Assembly (NCBI GenBank): GCA_947177515.1
Contig: CAMWUU010000178.1
Location: 1 to 7,368 of the forward strand
Length of the DNA: 7,368 nt
DNA from: an uncultured Lachnospiraceae bacterium
GTDB taxonomy: Bacteria > Bacillota > Clostridia > Lachnospirales > Lachnospiraceae
Direction: 5' to 3'
Within the stretch, counting starts at the first letter, position 1, and every line of letters begins with the position of its first letter. Position numbers and translations under genes: made by a program. Positions 1 through 6,248 of this stretch are shown in pieces. Under the pieces are notes generated by a model. That model was not told where the DNA came from and searched no databases. It saw only the letters and a list, made by a program, of their open reading frames with translations.

Positions 1-194
1 AATTCCTGTACCTGCGCATCGCGGAATGTAGCTTTTAGTTCGTAACCCTCACTGACAAGCTGCGTTTCCGCATCGTTTAGAAAATAAACCCGCCCGCCCG
101 CCGTTTCCCTGCTTTCTTCCTCCCCGCAGCCCAAAAACCCGCAAAGGGTCAGGAGGAAAAGTACTGCAAACAGGAATGTCAACCTACGCCCCAT
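1..194 (-). CDS. GerMN-type lipoprotein, N-terminal part (cut by left edge)
   Basis: Only the first 64 codons are present. Residues 1-22 form a lipoprotein signal peptide: Arg3-Arg4, then a hydrophobic stretch, then Phe-Leu-Gly before Cys23, the likely lipidated cysteine. An acidic linker (Gly-Glu-Glu-Glu) follows. From residue 36 the sequence VYFLNDAETQLVSEGYEL resembles the start of a GerMN (GerM) domain as found in clostridial lipoproteins; I recognise this by pattern only, and the rest of the domain is outside the window. The ATG at 194-192 lies 14 bases after the stop of the sensor kinase gene, and that gap holds a GGGAGG ribosome binding site, so translation is probably coupled to the kinase. 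GerMN lipoproteins act on the outer face of the membrane. In Bacillus GerM takes part in sporulation, and in actinobacterial LpqB the domain belongs to a protein that works with a two-component kinase. The location and gene order fit an accessory or sensory partner of the kinase, which is inference. Confidence 0.72.
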   Translation of the reverse strand, partial: MGRRLTFLFAVLFLLTLCGFLGCGEEESRETAGGRVYFLNDAETQLVSEGYELKATFRDAQVQE

Positions 195-208
195 ATCCTT
201 CCCCCTCC

Positions 209-1705
209 CTATGCAATATAGTTTAACGGGATGCGCACGGTAAATGTTGTCCCCTCATTTTCCCTGCTGTAGACTTTTATAGTTCCCTTATGCCGCAACA
301 CCACACTCTTTGTAATAGCCAGTCCAAGCCCCGTCCCGCCGCTCTCACGCGAACGCGCCTTATCCACCCGGTAAAAACGGTCAAAGACAAATGGCTGTGC
401 CGCCTCCGGTATCCCAATACCGGAATCGGAAACAGATATGTAAAAATACTTATGGTCAGCATTTAATGATACACGGACATTACCATCCTCGACATTATAT
501 TTGACCGCATTCTCAATCAGGTTTGAGATTGCAAGTGAAAGCTTAACCTCATCCACCGCGGCAAGCACCGGGCGAAAACTTTCGAACACCAGTTCGATAT
601 TGCGTTTCTTTGCAATCGGCTTGATCCGCTTTAATATGATTTCCATCAGCTCATTAATCGAAACCTGAGCAATATGCATTTCCGCTTCCTTGCGATCTAG
701 GCGCACAAGTGAGAGAAGGTCATTGATAATCCGGTTCTCCCGCTCAATCTCATCCGTGATATCCGAGAGGAATTCCCGGTACAGCTCCACCGGAGCCTCC
801 TCCTGCATGGTCAGGGAATCCGCTAACACCTTGATGGATGTCATTGGCGTTTTAAGCTCATGTGAAACATTTGAAACAAATTCCTGCCGCGATTCCTCCA
901 CTTTTTTCATCTGTAAAAGCATTTCGTTGAACGAATCCGAGATGCGTTTGACCTCATAAAAACCGCCGATGGAAACCGTATCTTCCAGGTATCCATCCGT
1001 TACATGCTGAATGGAAGCAATAATGGATTTAAACGGTTTCGTCATCTTCCCTGAAATCAAAAATGCCACAAACGCCACAATAAGCAATGTAACCACATCA
1101 AAGATAAAAACCGAACGTTCCACATGGCTTGCAATCTCGTTTTCCCGCTCTAAGGAAGCACGCAGGATGATCGCACCCACATTTGCACTCTCTGTCCCCC
1201 TTACCGGTAGGGTCAGTTCAATATGATCCTCCCTTTCCTGTACCTGGCAGACATGCATCCCGCGGATACACTCGATTACCTCGCGGGAAAGCAGGATCTT
1301 GCCCACCTCATTATTAAATGTGTCAGCCACCACTTTCAGGCTGCCATCCACCACAAGGATACGTCCATCAAAAATATCCGCTGCGACATTCAGTTCCGTT
1401 GTGACTTCCGCGCCCTGAGCAGCAAGATATCCCGACGACACAATCTGGCTTGAAAGAACTTTTCCATATTCCTGCACTTCCGAAATCCGGCCTGAAACCG
1501 CCTGCTTCCTGCACACGGAAAATATCCCCACCGTCACACCAAAAAGTGCAGCCCCCACGATAAAAAAAATCAGCGCAAACAGGGCAACCCGCATACTCAT
1601 CAGATGGTCAAATTTCTCCCTGAGGGAATATTTTTCAGATATTTTCTCCCACATCCTGCGCGCTCTTTTCTTATTTTGCCCCGGCATGTCTTCTCGCTTC
1701 TCCAA
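209..1705 (-). CDS. Membrane sensor histidine kinase (HAMP, HisKA, HATPase_c)
   Basis: A 498-residue kinase predicted to sense an envelope signal and phosphorylate the response regulator encoded just upstream. A basic cytoplasmic N-terminus (1-39) is followed by membrane segment 1 (about 40-64), an extracellular domain of about 130 residues (66-197) that looks Cache-like (DGRILVVDGSLKVVADTF at 113-130), membrane segment 2 (about 198-218) and a HAMP linker (219-271). The phosphoacceptor is His282 in FVSNVSHELKTPMTSIK. The ATPase domain shows the N box (NLIENAVKYN, 395-404), G1 box (DSGIGIP, 427-433), F box (FDRFYR, 441-446) and G2 box (GGTGLGLAI, 456-464), so it should be active. Unlike WalK it has no PAS domain between HAMP and HisKA. 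The chosen start is a TTG at 1705-1703, seven bases after an AAAGGAG site overlapping the stop of the regulator gene. The next ATG (residue 7, 1687-1685) has a poorer site. Cys146 and Cys153 lie close together in the external domain. Confidence 0.95.
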   Translation of the reverse strand: MEKREDMPGQNKKRARRMWEKISEKYSLREKFDHLMSMRVALFALIFFIVGAALFGVTVGIFSVCRKQAVSGRISEVQEYGKVLSSQIVSSGYLAAQGAEVTTELNVAADIFDGRILVVDGSLKVVADTFNNEVGKILLSREVIECIRGMHVCQVQEREDHIELTLPVRGTESANVGAIILRASLERENEIASHVERSVFIFDVVTLLIVAFVAFLISGKMTKPFKSIIASIQHVTDGYLEDTVSIGGFYEVKRISDSFNEMLLQMKKVEESRQEFVSNVSHELKTPMTSIKVLADSLTMQEEAPVELYREFLSDITDEIERENRIINDLLSLVRLDRKEAEMHIAQVSINELMEIILKRIKPIAKKRNIELVFESFRPVLAAVDEVKLSLAISNLIENAVKYNVEDGNVRVSLNADHKYFYISVSDSGIGIPEAAQPFVFDRFYRVDKARSRESGGTGLGLAITKSVVLRHKGTIKVYSRENEGTTFTVRIPLNYIA

Positions 1706-1712
1706 GACGCAG

Positions 1713-1720
1713 CTCCTTTA
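1713..1720 (-). promoter_or_regulatory. Ribosome binding site for the TTG-started kinase gene
   Basis: On the minus strand the stop of the response regulator gene runs directly into a Shine-Dalgarno sequence (TAAAGGAG). Seven bases later comes TTG. This spacing is near ideal and decides the start of the kinase at 1705. It also suggests that ribosomes ending on the regulator gene re-initiate on the kinase gene. Confidence 0.7.
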
Positions 1721-2422
1721 TACATTCTGGAAATAATAACCGACACCCCATTTTGTATGCACAAACTTCGGGTCACTCGGATTTTCCTCTATCTTCTCGC
1801 GCAACCTGCGGATATGTACATCCACGGTGCGGACATCCCCCGGGTAATCATATCCCCATACCGTGTTTAAAAGATTTTCCCGGCTGTAGACACGGTTCGG
1901 GTTAAAAACAAGAAGTTCCAGCACATCATATTCTTTTGTAGTCAGGTTAACTTCCAAGCCGCGGATATAAACGCGTCTTCCTTCCCGGTCAATACGCAGG
2001 TCGCCGAATTCCACCGTGCTGCGGGTCTTCCCCACCGCCTCCTTCTCTGATCCTTTTTTCTCGTTGCGGCGGATAATTGCCTTGATCCGCGCCTTGACTT
2101 CAAGTATATTGAACGGTTTCGTAATATAATCATCCGCGCCGTACTCCAGACCCAGAATTTTATCCATATCATCGCCCTTGGCCGTCAGCATGATAATCGG
2201 CATATCGGAAAATTCCCGTATCTGCTGGCATACCTCAAACCCATTCATCTTTGGCAGCATCACATCCAGAAGGATAATGTCATAATCCTTCCTGCGCGCC
2301 GCCGCAAGCCCCTCCTCTCCATCATAGGCCGTATCCACCTCCATACCATCCTGTTCCAGACTAAAGCGGATCCCTTTTACAATCAGTTTCTCATCATCCA
2401 CGACCAGTACTTTCTTCCCCAT
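1718..2422 (-). CDS. OmpR/PhoB-family response regulator, WalR-like
   Basis: A 234-residue DNA-binding response regulator of full length for its family. The receiver domain (about 3-118) has the acidic pocket Asp9-Asp10, the phosphoacceptor Asp53 in LLDVMLP, the switch Thr80 (MLTAK) and Lys102 (TKPF). A linker of about 25 mostly charged residues leads to a winged-helix effector domain (about 138-232) with WGYDYPGDVRTVDVHIRRLR as its recognition region and a final GVGYYF. These stretches closely resemble WalR (YycF) and PhoP of Bacillus, by memory of those sequences. The gene begins with ATG at 2422-2420, 11 bases after an AAAAGGAG site, 34 bases after the comEA stop, and is followed after 12 bases by the kinase gene. 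It is therefore the partner of that kinase. The WalH, WalI and WalJ genes of the true Wal operon are absent here, so I give no symbol. Confidence 0.95.
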   Translation of the reverse strand: MGKKVLVVDDEKLIVKGIRFSLEQDGMEVDTAYDGEEGLAAARRKDYDIILLDVMLPKMNGFEVCQQIREFSDMPIIMLTAKGDDMDKILGLEYGADDYITKPFNILEVKARIKAIIRRNEKKGSEKEAVGKTRSTVEFGDLRIDREGRRVYIRGLEVNLTTKEYDVLELLVFNPNRVYSRENLLNTVWGYDYPGDVRTVDVHIRRLREKIEENPSDPKFVHTKWGVGYYFQNV

Positions 2423-2456
2423 GACAGATTCTGCTCCTTTTCCCTAAATGCCCTGA

Positions 2457-3233
2457 TTATTTTTCCACTGTTTTACGATTGCATTGAATGCGGTCGCAAA
2501 ATTTCTGATATATACTTTCCTTGATCCCCGGAACCTGCATCAGTTCCTCGCAGGAGGAAAACGCCCCATGTTCTTTCCGGTATGCTAAGATGGCATCCGC
2601 CTTCGCTTTCCCAATGCCGGGAAGTGTCATCAGTTCTTCTGCTCCCGCCACATTGATATCCACATAGGCTGTGTCCTCCTTTTGTACCTCGTTTTTTACC
2701 GTTCCTTCTCCAAACAGTGTTTCCTCAGAACTCCCCGCCCCCGGTAAAGTTCCTTCTTCCAGAAAGCGTGCAGCCTCTTCCTTATCGGGGACATAAATCT
2801 TCTGCCCGTCTACAACCTGCTTTGCAAGATTTAAATAATCCCTTGCGGCTTTTGGCGCAAAATCCCCCGCGCATATCACTGCATCCGCCGTGCGCGAACC
2901 AGCGGGTAATGCATAGACACCTGGCTTATTCACCGCACCGCAGACATGTACATAGACCATCTCCCCGGACTGGATTTCCTTAGTATCCTCCGATTTTCCC
3001 TGATTTACAATTTTCCCCACTTCTGCAATTTCTCCCAAGTTTCCCGTTTTTTGCCTATCCGCCGTATCCCTAAGTCCCCCCATCCCGCCATTTTGCGTTC
3101 CTTCCTCACTTTGTAAAACAACTTCCACCCCGTTTCCCTCTCCGCTTTTCTTTACCGCGCACAGGTAGAAAATCCCTGCAGCTACTACAAAAATAATACC
3201 AAAAAGCCCTTTTGCCAAAGTGCCTTTCCCCAT
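2457..3233 (-). CDS. comEA: ComEA-family DNA-binding protein (SLBB + helix-hairpin-helix)
   Basis: A 258-residue membrane-anchored protein of the ComEA family. ComEA binds double-stranded DNA outside the membrane and passes it to the ComEC channel during natural transformation. The N-terminus (about 6-27) is one membrane segment followed by Lys-Lys, so the rest should be outside. A low-complexity Gly/Glu/Lys/Gln linker (about 30-90) follows. Residues 92-149 form an SLBB domain (VHVCGAVNKPGVYALPAG...DGQKIYVP). A second linker leads to a tandem helix-hairpin-helix domain (about 190-250): VDINVAGAEELMTLPGIGKA, then FSSCEELMQVPGI. Both hairpins have the Pro-Gly-Ile turn that binds the DNA backbone. 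The ATG at 3233 has only a weak, distant purine-rich site (GGAAGGGA). It is the first gene of the operon that includes the two-component system. No comEB or comEC is in the window; comEC could lie elsewhere. Competence in such organisms is often unproven, so a different DNA-binding role is possible. Confidence 0.9.
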   Translation of the reverse strand: MGKGTLAKGLFGIIFVVAAGIFYLCAVKKSGEGNGVEVVLQSEEGTQNGGMGGLRDTADRQKTGNLGEIAEVGKIVNQGKSEDTKEIQSGEMVYVHVCGAVNKPGVYALPAGSRTADAVICAGDFAPKAARDYLNLAKQVVDGQKIYVPDKEEAARFLEEGTLPGAGSSEETLFGEGTVKNEVQKEDTAYVDINVAGAEELMTLPGIGKAKADAILAYRKEHGAFSSCEELMQVPGIKESIYQKFCDRIQCNRKTVEK

Positions 3234-3278
3234 ACGGAAACACCCATTCCCTTCCGGTGCCCCGCCGATTGTACCCTC

Positions 3279-3295
3279 AATACAACTTATTTACA
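3279..3295 (-). promoter_or_regulatory. Candidate WalR-type operator (direct repeat) at the comEA operon start
   Basis: On the minus strand the sequence reads TGTAAA, five bases, then TGTATT. The published WalR/YycF box is TGTWAH-N5-TGTWAH, so this is a match with one mismatch at the correct 11-base period. It begins at the last base of the predicted -10 element and covers the predicted transcription start, a place where a bound regulator would block initiation. A further TGTAAA half-site overlaps the -35 element at 3317-3322. The operon encodes a WalR-like regulator. The site is short and AT-rich, so chance is a real alternative. Confidence 0.4.
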
Positions 3296-3323
3296 TTGTA
3301 CTGGATTCCTGCCCTCTTTACAA
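3295..3323 (-). promoter_or_regulatory. Sigma-A-type promoter for the comEA operon
   Basis: On the minus strand a -35 element TTGTAA (3323-3318) and a -10 element TACAAT (3300-3295) are separated by exactly 17 bases. Each has four or five of the six consensus bases. Immediately upstream of the -35 (about 3330-3360) is a very AT-rich tract that could act as an UP element. Transcription should start near 3288, giving a leader of about 55 bases before the comEA ATG. This is the only good promoter-like pair in the 156-base gap between comEA and the transporter gene. Confidence 0.6.
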
Positions 3324-3389
3324 GTGCATTTTTTATTAAATTTTAATTTATATATTCGATGTTCCATCTTCTTCCCCCACATATCCCTT

Positions 3390-3830
3390 TTATTCTTTTG
3401 ACCACTGGAATAATATAATTCCCCCGACCACAAGGACAAGTGCAATCAGTTTGCGCCAAACAAATTCGACTTTATCCGTCCCAAACAGACCAAACAGTTC
3501 AATCAGGTACGATGCAATAAGCTGGGAAGTGACAATAATCATTGCCGACTGCGCCGGCCCTAGCATGGCTACACTCTTAATCACCGTGTAGGTAATGGCA
3601 ATCCCGATCACACCGCCAAGCAGCATATACTTCCCATCAATTTTAAAAAGGCTTATAAAAGGAGCTTGTTTTCCTGCAAACAGCCAAGCTGCAAGGCTTA
3701 CCAAAAGTGCAGTAAACTGCACAAAGGTCGCCGTTGTCCAAATACTGGTCTGTTTGGTAACCCCAGTATTAAAAACACCCTGGATACTCATCATGGCACC
3801 GGACAAAATTGCAATAATAATTCCCATCAT
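3390..3830 (-). CDS. DMT-superfamily small transporter (YdcZ/DUF606)
   Basis: A 146-residue integral membrane protein, the usual length for the YdcZ (DUF606) branch of the drug/metabolite transporter superfamily. It opens with the family-typical pattern GAMMSIQGVFNTGV (11-24). Five hydrophobic segments can be seen at about 3-21, 32-52, 68-88, 91-115 and 126-143. A loop with charged residues (DKVEFVWRK, 119-127) precedes the last one. Proteins of this size in the superfamily usually act as dimers, in some cases as pairs encoded by adjacent genes; here only one copy is present. The substrate cannot be told from sequence. Two ATG codons in a row open the gene; the first lies 12 bases after an AAGGAAGG site. 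That site is inside a hairpin that follows trmO. The gene is 55 bases downstream of trmO and may be read from the same transcript if the hairpin is leaky. Confidence 0.88.
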   Translation of the reverse strand: MMGIIIAILSGAMMSIQGVFNTGVTKQTSIWTTATFVQFTALLVSLAAWLFAGKQAPFISLFKIDGKYMLLGGVIGIAITYTVIKSVAMLGPAQSAMIIVTSQLIASYLIELFGLFGTDKVEFVWRKLIALVLVVGGIILFQWSKE

Positions 3831-3833
3831 AGC

Positions 3834-3883
3834 AAAAACCTGCCTTCCTTTTTTGGTCAGTATCCTCGGAAAGCAGGCTTTTT
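3834..3883 (-). terminator. Hairpin after trmO: probable terminator that also holds the next gene's RBS
   Basis: A 10-base-pair stem pairs 3839-3848 (CCTGCCTTCC on the plus strand) with 3868-3877 (GGAAAGCAGG), with one G-T pair. It is flanked by five A-T pairs beyond a one-base bulge and has a 19-base loop. Read on the minus strand it starts two bases after the trmO stop and ends in five T, as expected of an intrinsic terminator. A run of T also follows on the plus strand, so it could work in both directions. The 3' arm holds GGAAGG, the ribosome binding site of the transporter gene. Confidence 0.5.
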
Positions 3884-3885
3884 AT

Positions 3886-4578
3886 TCACTTTTTAAGCAA
3901 AGTCACATCACACACCGTCAGTTGGTTCTCCTTAACAAAAAAACGGATATCATACCCCCCATATTCCATACCGTAAATCCTGTTCTTATCATGTTGGTAA
4001 GCAGGGCGCGGGTCTGCGGACAAAAGACCTATGACCGCCGCCACATCTTCCTGTGCTAGCCGTCCTCTTAACTCCTTCGGAAATTCCACTAAGAGCTGGT
4101 GTTCTTTTTGTTTGTCAGCGAAACCACATTTTGCATCCGGATGACTGTCCGCATATGCAAGGTAGGGCTTAATATCATAGATTGGGGTTCCATCCATCAA
4201 ATCCGCCCCCGCCACCAAAAGAACTGGTCCATTTTCCTCCTCCTGCACCAGGTCAACTAGACGCACGCAGGAGAGTCCAAGGGGATTCGGTCTAAACGGT
4301 GAGCGCGTTGCAAATACTCCCATGCGCATATTGCCCCCGAGCCTCGGTGGTTTTACCGTCGGCGACCATCTCCCCACATGTTCGGAAAATTCCCACAAAA
4401 GCCAGAGATGCGAATATCCTAAAATCCCGCGGAATGCATTTGGGTCACGGTATTCCCTTAAAAACTCAATCCGCGAGATTACCTCCTCCACAAGCCCGCT
4501 CTGCCTAGGAATCCCAAACTTGGCGGAAAATGCATTCCGGATATGTGCAATGGGCTTAAAAAAACTTCCTTCTTCCAT
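3886..4578 (-). CDS. trmO: tRNA (N6-threonylcarbamoyladenosine37-N6)-methyltransferase TrmO
   Basis: A 230-residue homologue of TrmO (TsaA, YaeB), close to the 235 residues of the E. coli enzyme. TrmO uses S-adenosylmethionine to methylate t6A at position 37 of certain tRNAs, giving m6t6A and improving decoding next to the anticodon. The N-terminal beta-barrel domain shows the family signatures FKPIAHIRNAF (7-17), FGIPRQSGL (21-29), GYSHLWLLWEF (54-64), RLGGNMRMGVFATRSPFRPNPLGLS (79-103, the SAM-binding region) and DGTPIYDIKPYL (129-140). The C-terminal domain keeps DPRPAYQ (189-195). All key stretches are present, so the gene looks intact. The ATG at 4578 follows GGGAGGAG with five bases between, a strong site. 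It starts 54 bases after the ABC permease stop and could be read from that transcript; no convincing promoter of its own was found. Confidence 0.95.
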   Translation of the reverse strand: MEEGSFFKPIAHIRNAFSAKFGIPRQSGLVEEVISRIEFLREYRDPNAFRGILGYSHLWLLWEFSEHVGRWSPTVKPPRLGGNMRMGVFATRSPFRPNPLGLSCVRLVDLVQEEENGPVLLVAGADLMDGTPIYDIKPYLAYADSHPDAKCGFADKQKEHQLLVEFPKELRGRLAQEDVAAVIGLLSADPRPAYQHDKNRIYGMEYGGYDIRFFVKENQLTVCDVTLLKK

Positions 4579-4616
4579 CCCCTACTCCTCCCACCGCTTT
4601 ATACCAGCTAATTAAC

Positions 4617-4636
4617 CTAGGCGCAGGGCAGCCTAG
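4617..4636 (-). terminator. Short GC-rich hairpin at the permease stop (weak terminator candidate)
   Basis: A perfect six-base-pair stem (CTAGGC at 4617-4622 with GCCTAG at 4631-4636) encloses an eight-base loop. On the minus strand its 5' arm contains the TAG stop of the ABC permease. It is followed by GTTAATTAG and not by a real T run, so termination would be weak. It may only reduce readthrough into trmO. Confidence 0.25.
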
Positions 4637-5970
4637 CCTTCGCTCTTCATCGCCTCAATCGCGCTGATCTTCGTTGCGCGCCTTGCCGGCAGATATCCGG
4701 AAAATACGCCGACCATAATCGCCACCACCAACGCCATAAACGGCAGCCAAAACGGGATCATACAATACGCTGCGCCTTCCTGTGCGCTGCCGCCAATCAG
4801 GGAAGTCAGCGAACCTAAGAATTTCCCGCCGTACTTATTTAACAGGTGTGCAAACAGGTAACTTAACCCCACCCCCATCACTCCGCCGATAAACCCGATA
4901 ATGCCCGCCTCAAACAGGAAAAGCTTTTTGATATCACGGATGTAGCAGCCGAGCACCTTCATAATACCAATCTCCTTGGTACGTTCGTAGATTGACATAA
5001 TCATTGTATTTGCAATATTAATCGCCGCTACCACAAACGCCACTGCACCGATTGCCAGAAAAACCTTCTGCAACATCGCTGAAGTATCAAGCATTGGCTG
5101 TATGTACTGCATATCACTTTCCGTGCGATAGCCAAGTGCCTCAATCTCCTCCTGCACCTTTGTAACATTTTTCATACTGTCCACATTGATCTGGATGCTC
5201 TGGTACTCTTCAAGTGCTTTTAGGGCTTTCTTACGGTTTGCCGCACTCAATGTATAGGCATACTCTTTGTAAAGTTTCTTATAAAAATCCAGATCCATAT
5301 AGCAGTAATAGGAATACATCCAGTCATCGCACTCTGCTATCTTTCCGTAATTACGGATTACATAATTAAATTGTCTTTTTCCCGAACCAGTATTTTCCTC
5401 CCAGTAATCATCAAACTTAAAGGAAAGACGATCCCTTGCTAGGTCAATCTCCTTGGTCTTGCGCACCCGTCCCTGATAATAAGAAAAATCACTTAGTACA
5501 TTAAAACCATATACCACCACCTCGTTATTCTCCGGTGTTGGATAAGAACCGGACTCCAGTTCTGGGAAGCCGAAATCCGCCCAGGTGGAACAGTCCATAA
5601 TCCTTAACTGGCTCCAGGTATAATATTTCCCGCACATAAGCTGCAGACTTTTCTCAATCACCGGGGAAACCGCACGCACATGGTCGATCTCCCTAATCTG
5701 CTTTACCAGCCCGTCGTCAAGTTTTTGTTTGTACTGCTGATAATTACCGTCCGAGTCCGGTGCCCACGAATTCGTATAGATCGTGATAATCGTCATACTG
5801 CCGTTCTGCATAATCTGCTGCTCGAAATTATAATTCAGTCCCTGACCGATCGCAACCATCAGCATAATGGAGATCGTACCGATCACCACACCAATTACGG
5901 TCAGCGCGGTACGTGCCTTGCGTCGGCCAAGATTGCGCAGACCCATCTTTATCAAATCGCTAATTTTCAT
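4633..5970 (-). CDS. MacB/FtsX-family ABC transporter permease
   Basis: A 445-residue permease of the MacB type (type VII ABC fold), with four membrane segments: about 20-42 (LTVIGVVIGTISIMLMVAIGQG), 303-326, 352-377 and 408-428. Between the first two lies an extracellular domain of about 260 residues, the MacB periplasmic core-like region. Family signatures are present: LRNLGRRKARTALTVIGVVIG (11-31), ERTKEIGIMKVLG (329-341) and GYLPARRATKISAIEAM (425-441). Such permeases do not form a pore but couple cytoplasmic ATP hydrolysis to movement of the external domain. It has no ATPase domain, and no ATPase gene is in the window. I chose the ATG at 5970 because AAAGGA lies 10 bases upstream and the family begins with this MKISDLI-type amphipathic helix. 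The open frame runs 93 bases further, to 6063, without a ribosome site. The start overlaps the upstream small gene by 11 bases, which suggests coupled translation. Confidence 0.92.
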   Translation of the reverse strand: MKISDLIKMGLRNLGRRKARTALTVIGVVIGTISIMLMVAIGQGLNYNFEQQIMQNGSMTIITIYTNSWAPDSDGNYQQYKQKLDDGLVKQIREIDHVRAVSPVIEKSLQLMCGKYYTWSQLRIMDCSTWADFGFPELESGSYPTPENNEVVVYGFNVLSDFSYYQGRVRKTKEIDLARDRLSFKFDDYWEENTGSGKRQFNYVIRNYGKIAECDDWMYSYYCYMDLDFYKKLYKEYAYTLSAANRKKALKALEEYQSIQINVDSMKNVTKVQEEIEALGYRTESDMQYIQPMLDTSAMLQKVFLAIGAVAFVVAAINIANTMIMSIYERTKEIGIMKVLGCYIRDIKKLFLFEAGIIGFIGGVMGVGLSYLFAHLLNKYGGKFLGSLTSLIGGSAQEGAAYCMIPFWLPFMALVVAIMVGVFSGYLPARRATKISAIEAMKSEG

Positions 5971-6223
5971 ACAGATCAAATCCTTTTTTGATTCTCTTCT
6001 TACCAAGAAGAGCTCCGAGCACAATGCCTGCCACAAGTGCAACGCTGATCGTACTTGCCACAAACGGCACGTTTGAGAGGATCGGATCCTTTACTCCCGT
6101 TTCCGATCCCACATTATCCATTATGCCTCCATCGTCCATCATACTCCCAGCATTTATCATTACACCATTCCCACCACCGATCATCACTCTGGCACCAAGA
6201 AGCATCCCATCATAATTTAACAT
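5960..6223 (-). CDS. Small single-pass membrane protein of unknown function (87 aa)
   Basis: I do not recognise a family. The first 43 residues are rich in Met (7) and Gly (11) with little charge (MLLGARVMIGGGNGVMINAG at 7-26). An acidic patch follows (DD at 30-31), then a short linker (VKDPILSNVPF, 44-54), one membrane segment (about 54-74) and a basic tail Lys-Lys-Arg-Ile-Lys-Lys (75-80). By the positive-inside rule the tail is cytoplasmic and the Gly/Met-rich part outside, although no cleavable signal is seen. The start at 6223 follows a consensus AAGGAGGT by six bases. An in-frame ATG 18 bases upstream (6241) would put that ribosome site inside the gene and lacks its own. The last 11 bases overlap the permease gene, so the two products are probably made together. 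It could be a permease subunit or a remnant of a second anchored surface protein. Confidence 0.7.
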   Translation of the reverse strand: MLNYDGMLLGARVMIGGGNGVMINAGSMMDDGGIMDNVGSETGVKDPILSNVPFVASTISVALVAGIVLGALLGKKRIKKGFDLYEN

Positions 6224-6229
6224 TCTATT

Positions 6230-6237
6230 ACCTCCTT
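6230..6237 (-). promoter_or_regulatory. Consensus Shine-Dalgarno that sets the small gene's start
   Basis: AAGGAGGT on the minus strand is a near-perfect complement of the 16S rRNA 3' end. It lies six bases before the ATG at 6223. It falls inside the coding frame if the earlier ATG at 6241 is used, which argues for the later start. Confidence 0.75.
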
Positions 6238-6248
6238 CCATATCCCTT

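Noticed and set aside
3337..3350. AT-only palindrome TAAATTTTAATTTA as a terminator for the transporter gene.
   Set aside because: A stem of six A-T pairs with a two-base loop is too weak, and it is better explained as an AT-rich element upstream of the promoter.
3287..3382. A 31-codon minus-strand frame in the gap before comEA.
   Set aside because: It covers the promoter, is dominated by Lys codons from the AT-rich tract, and its ribosome site would be only two bases from the ATG.
3595..4059. Longest plus-strand open frame, 154 codons, antisense to the transporter and trmO.
   Set aside because: It lies across two clearly recognised genes and the hairpin between them, and its product resembles nothing known.
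4598..4606. TGGTATAAA on the minus strand as an extended -10 promoter for trmO.
   Set aside because: Transcription would start inside or after the Shine-Dalgarno sequence of trmO, and no -35 element is seen.
5971..6063. Longer N-terminus for the ABC permease, 31 more residues starting at 6063.
   Set aside because: It has no ribosome site, overlaps the small gene deeply and does not look like the family; the ATG at 5970 has a good site.
6224..6241. Earlier ATG for the small membrane protein.
   Set aside because: It would place the consensus AAGGAGGT inside the coding sequence and has no site of its own.
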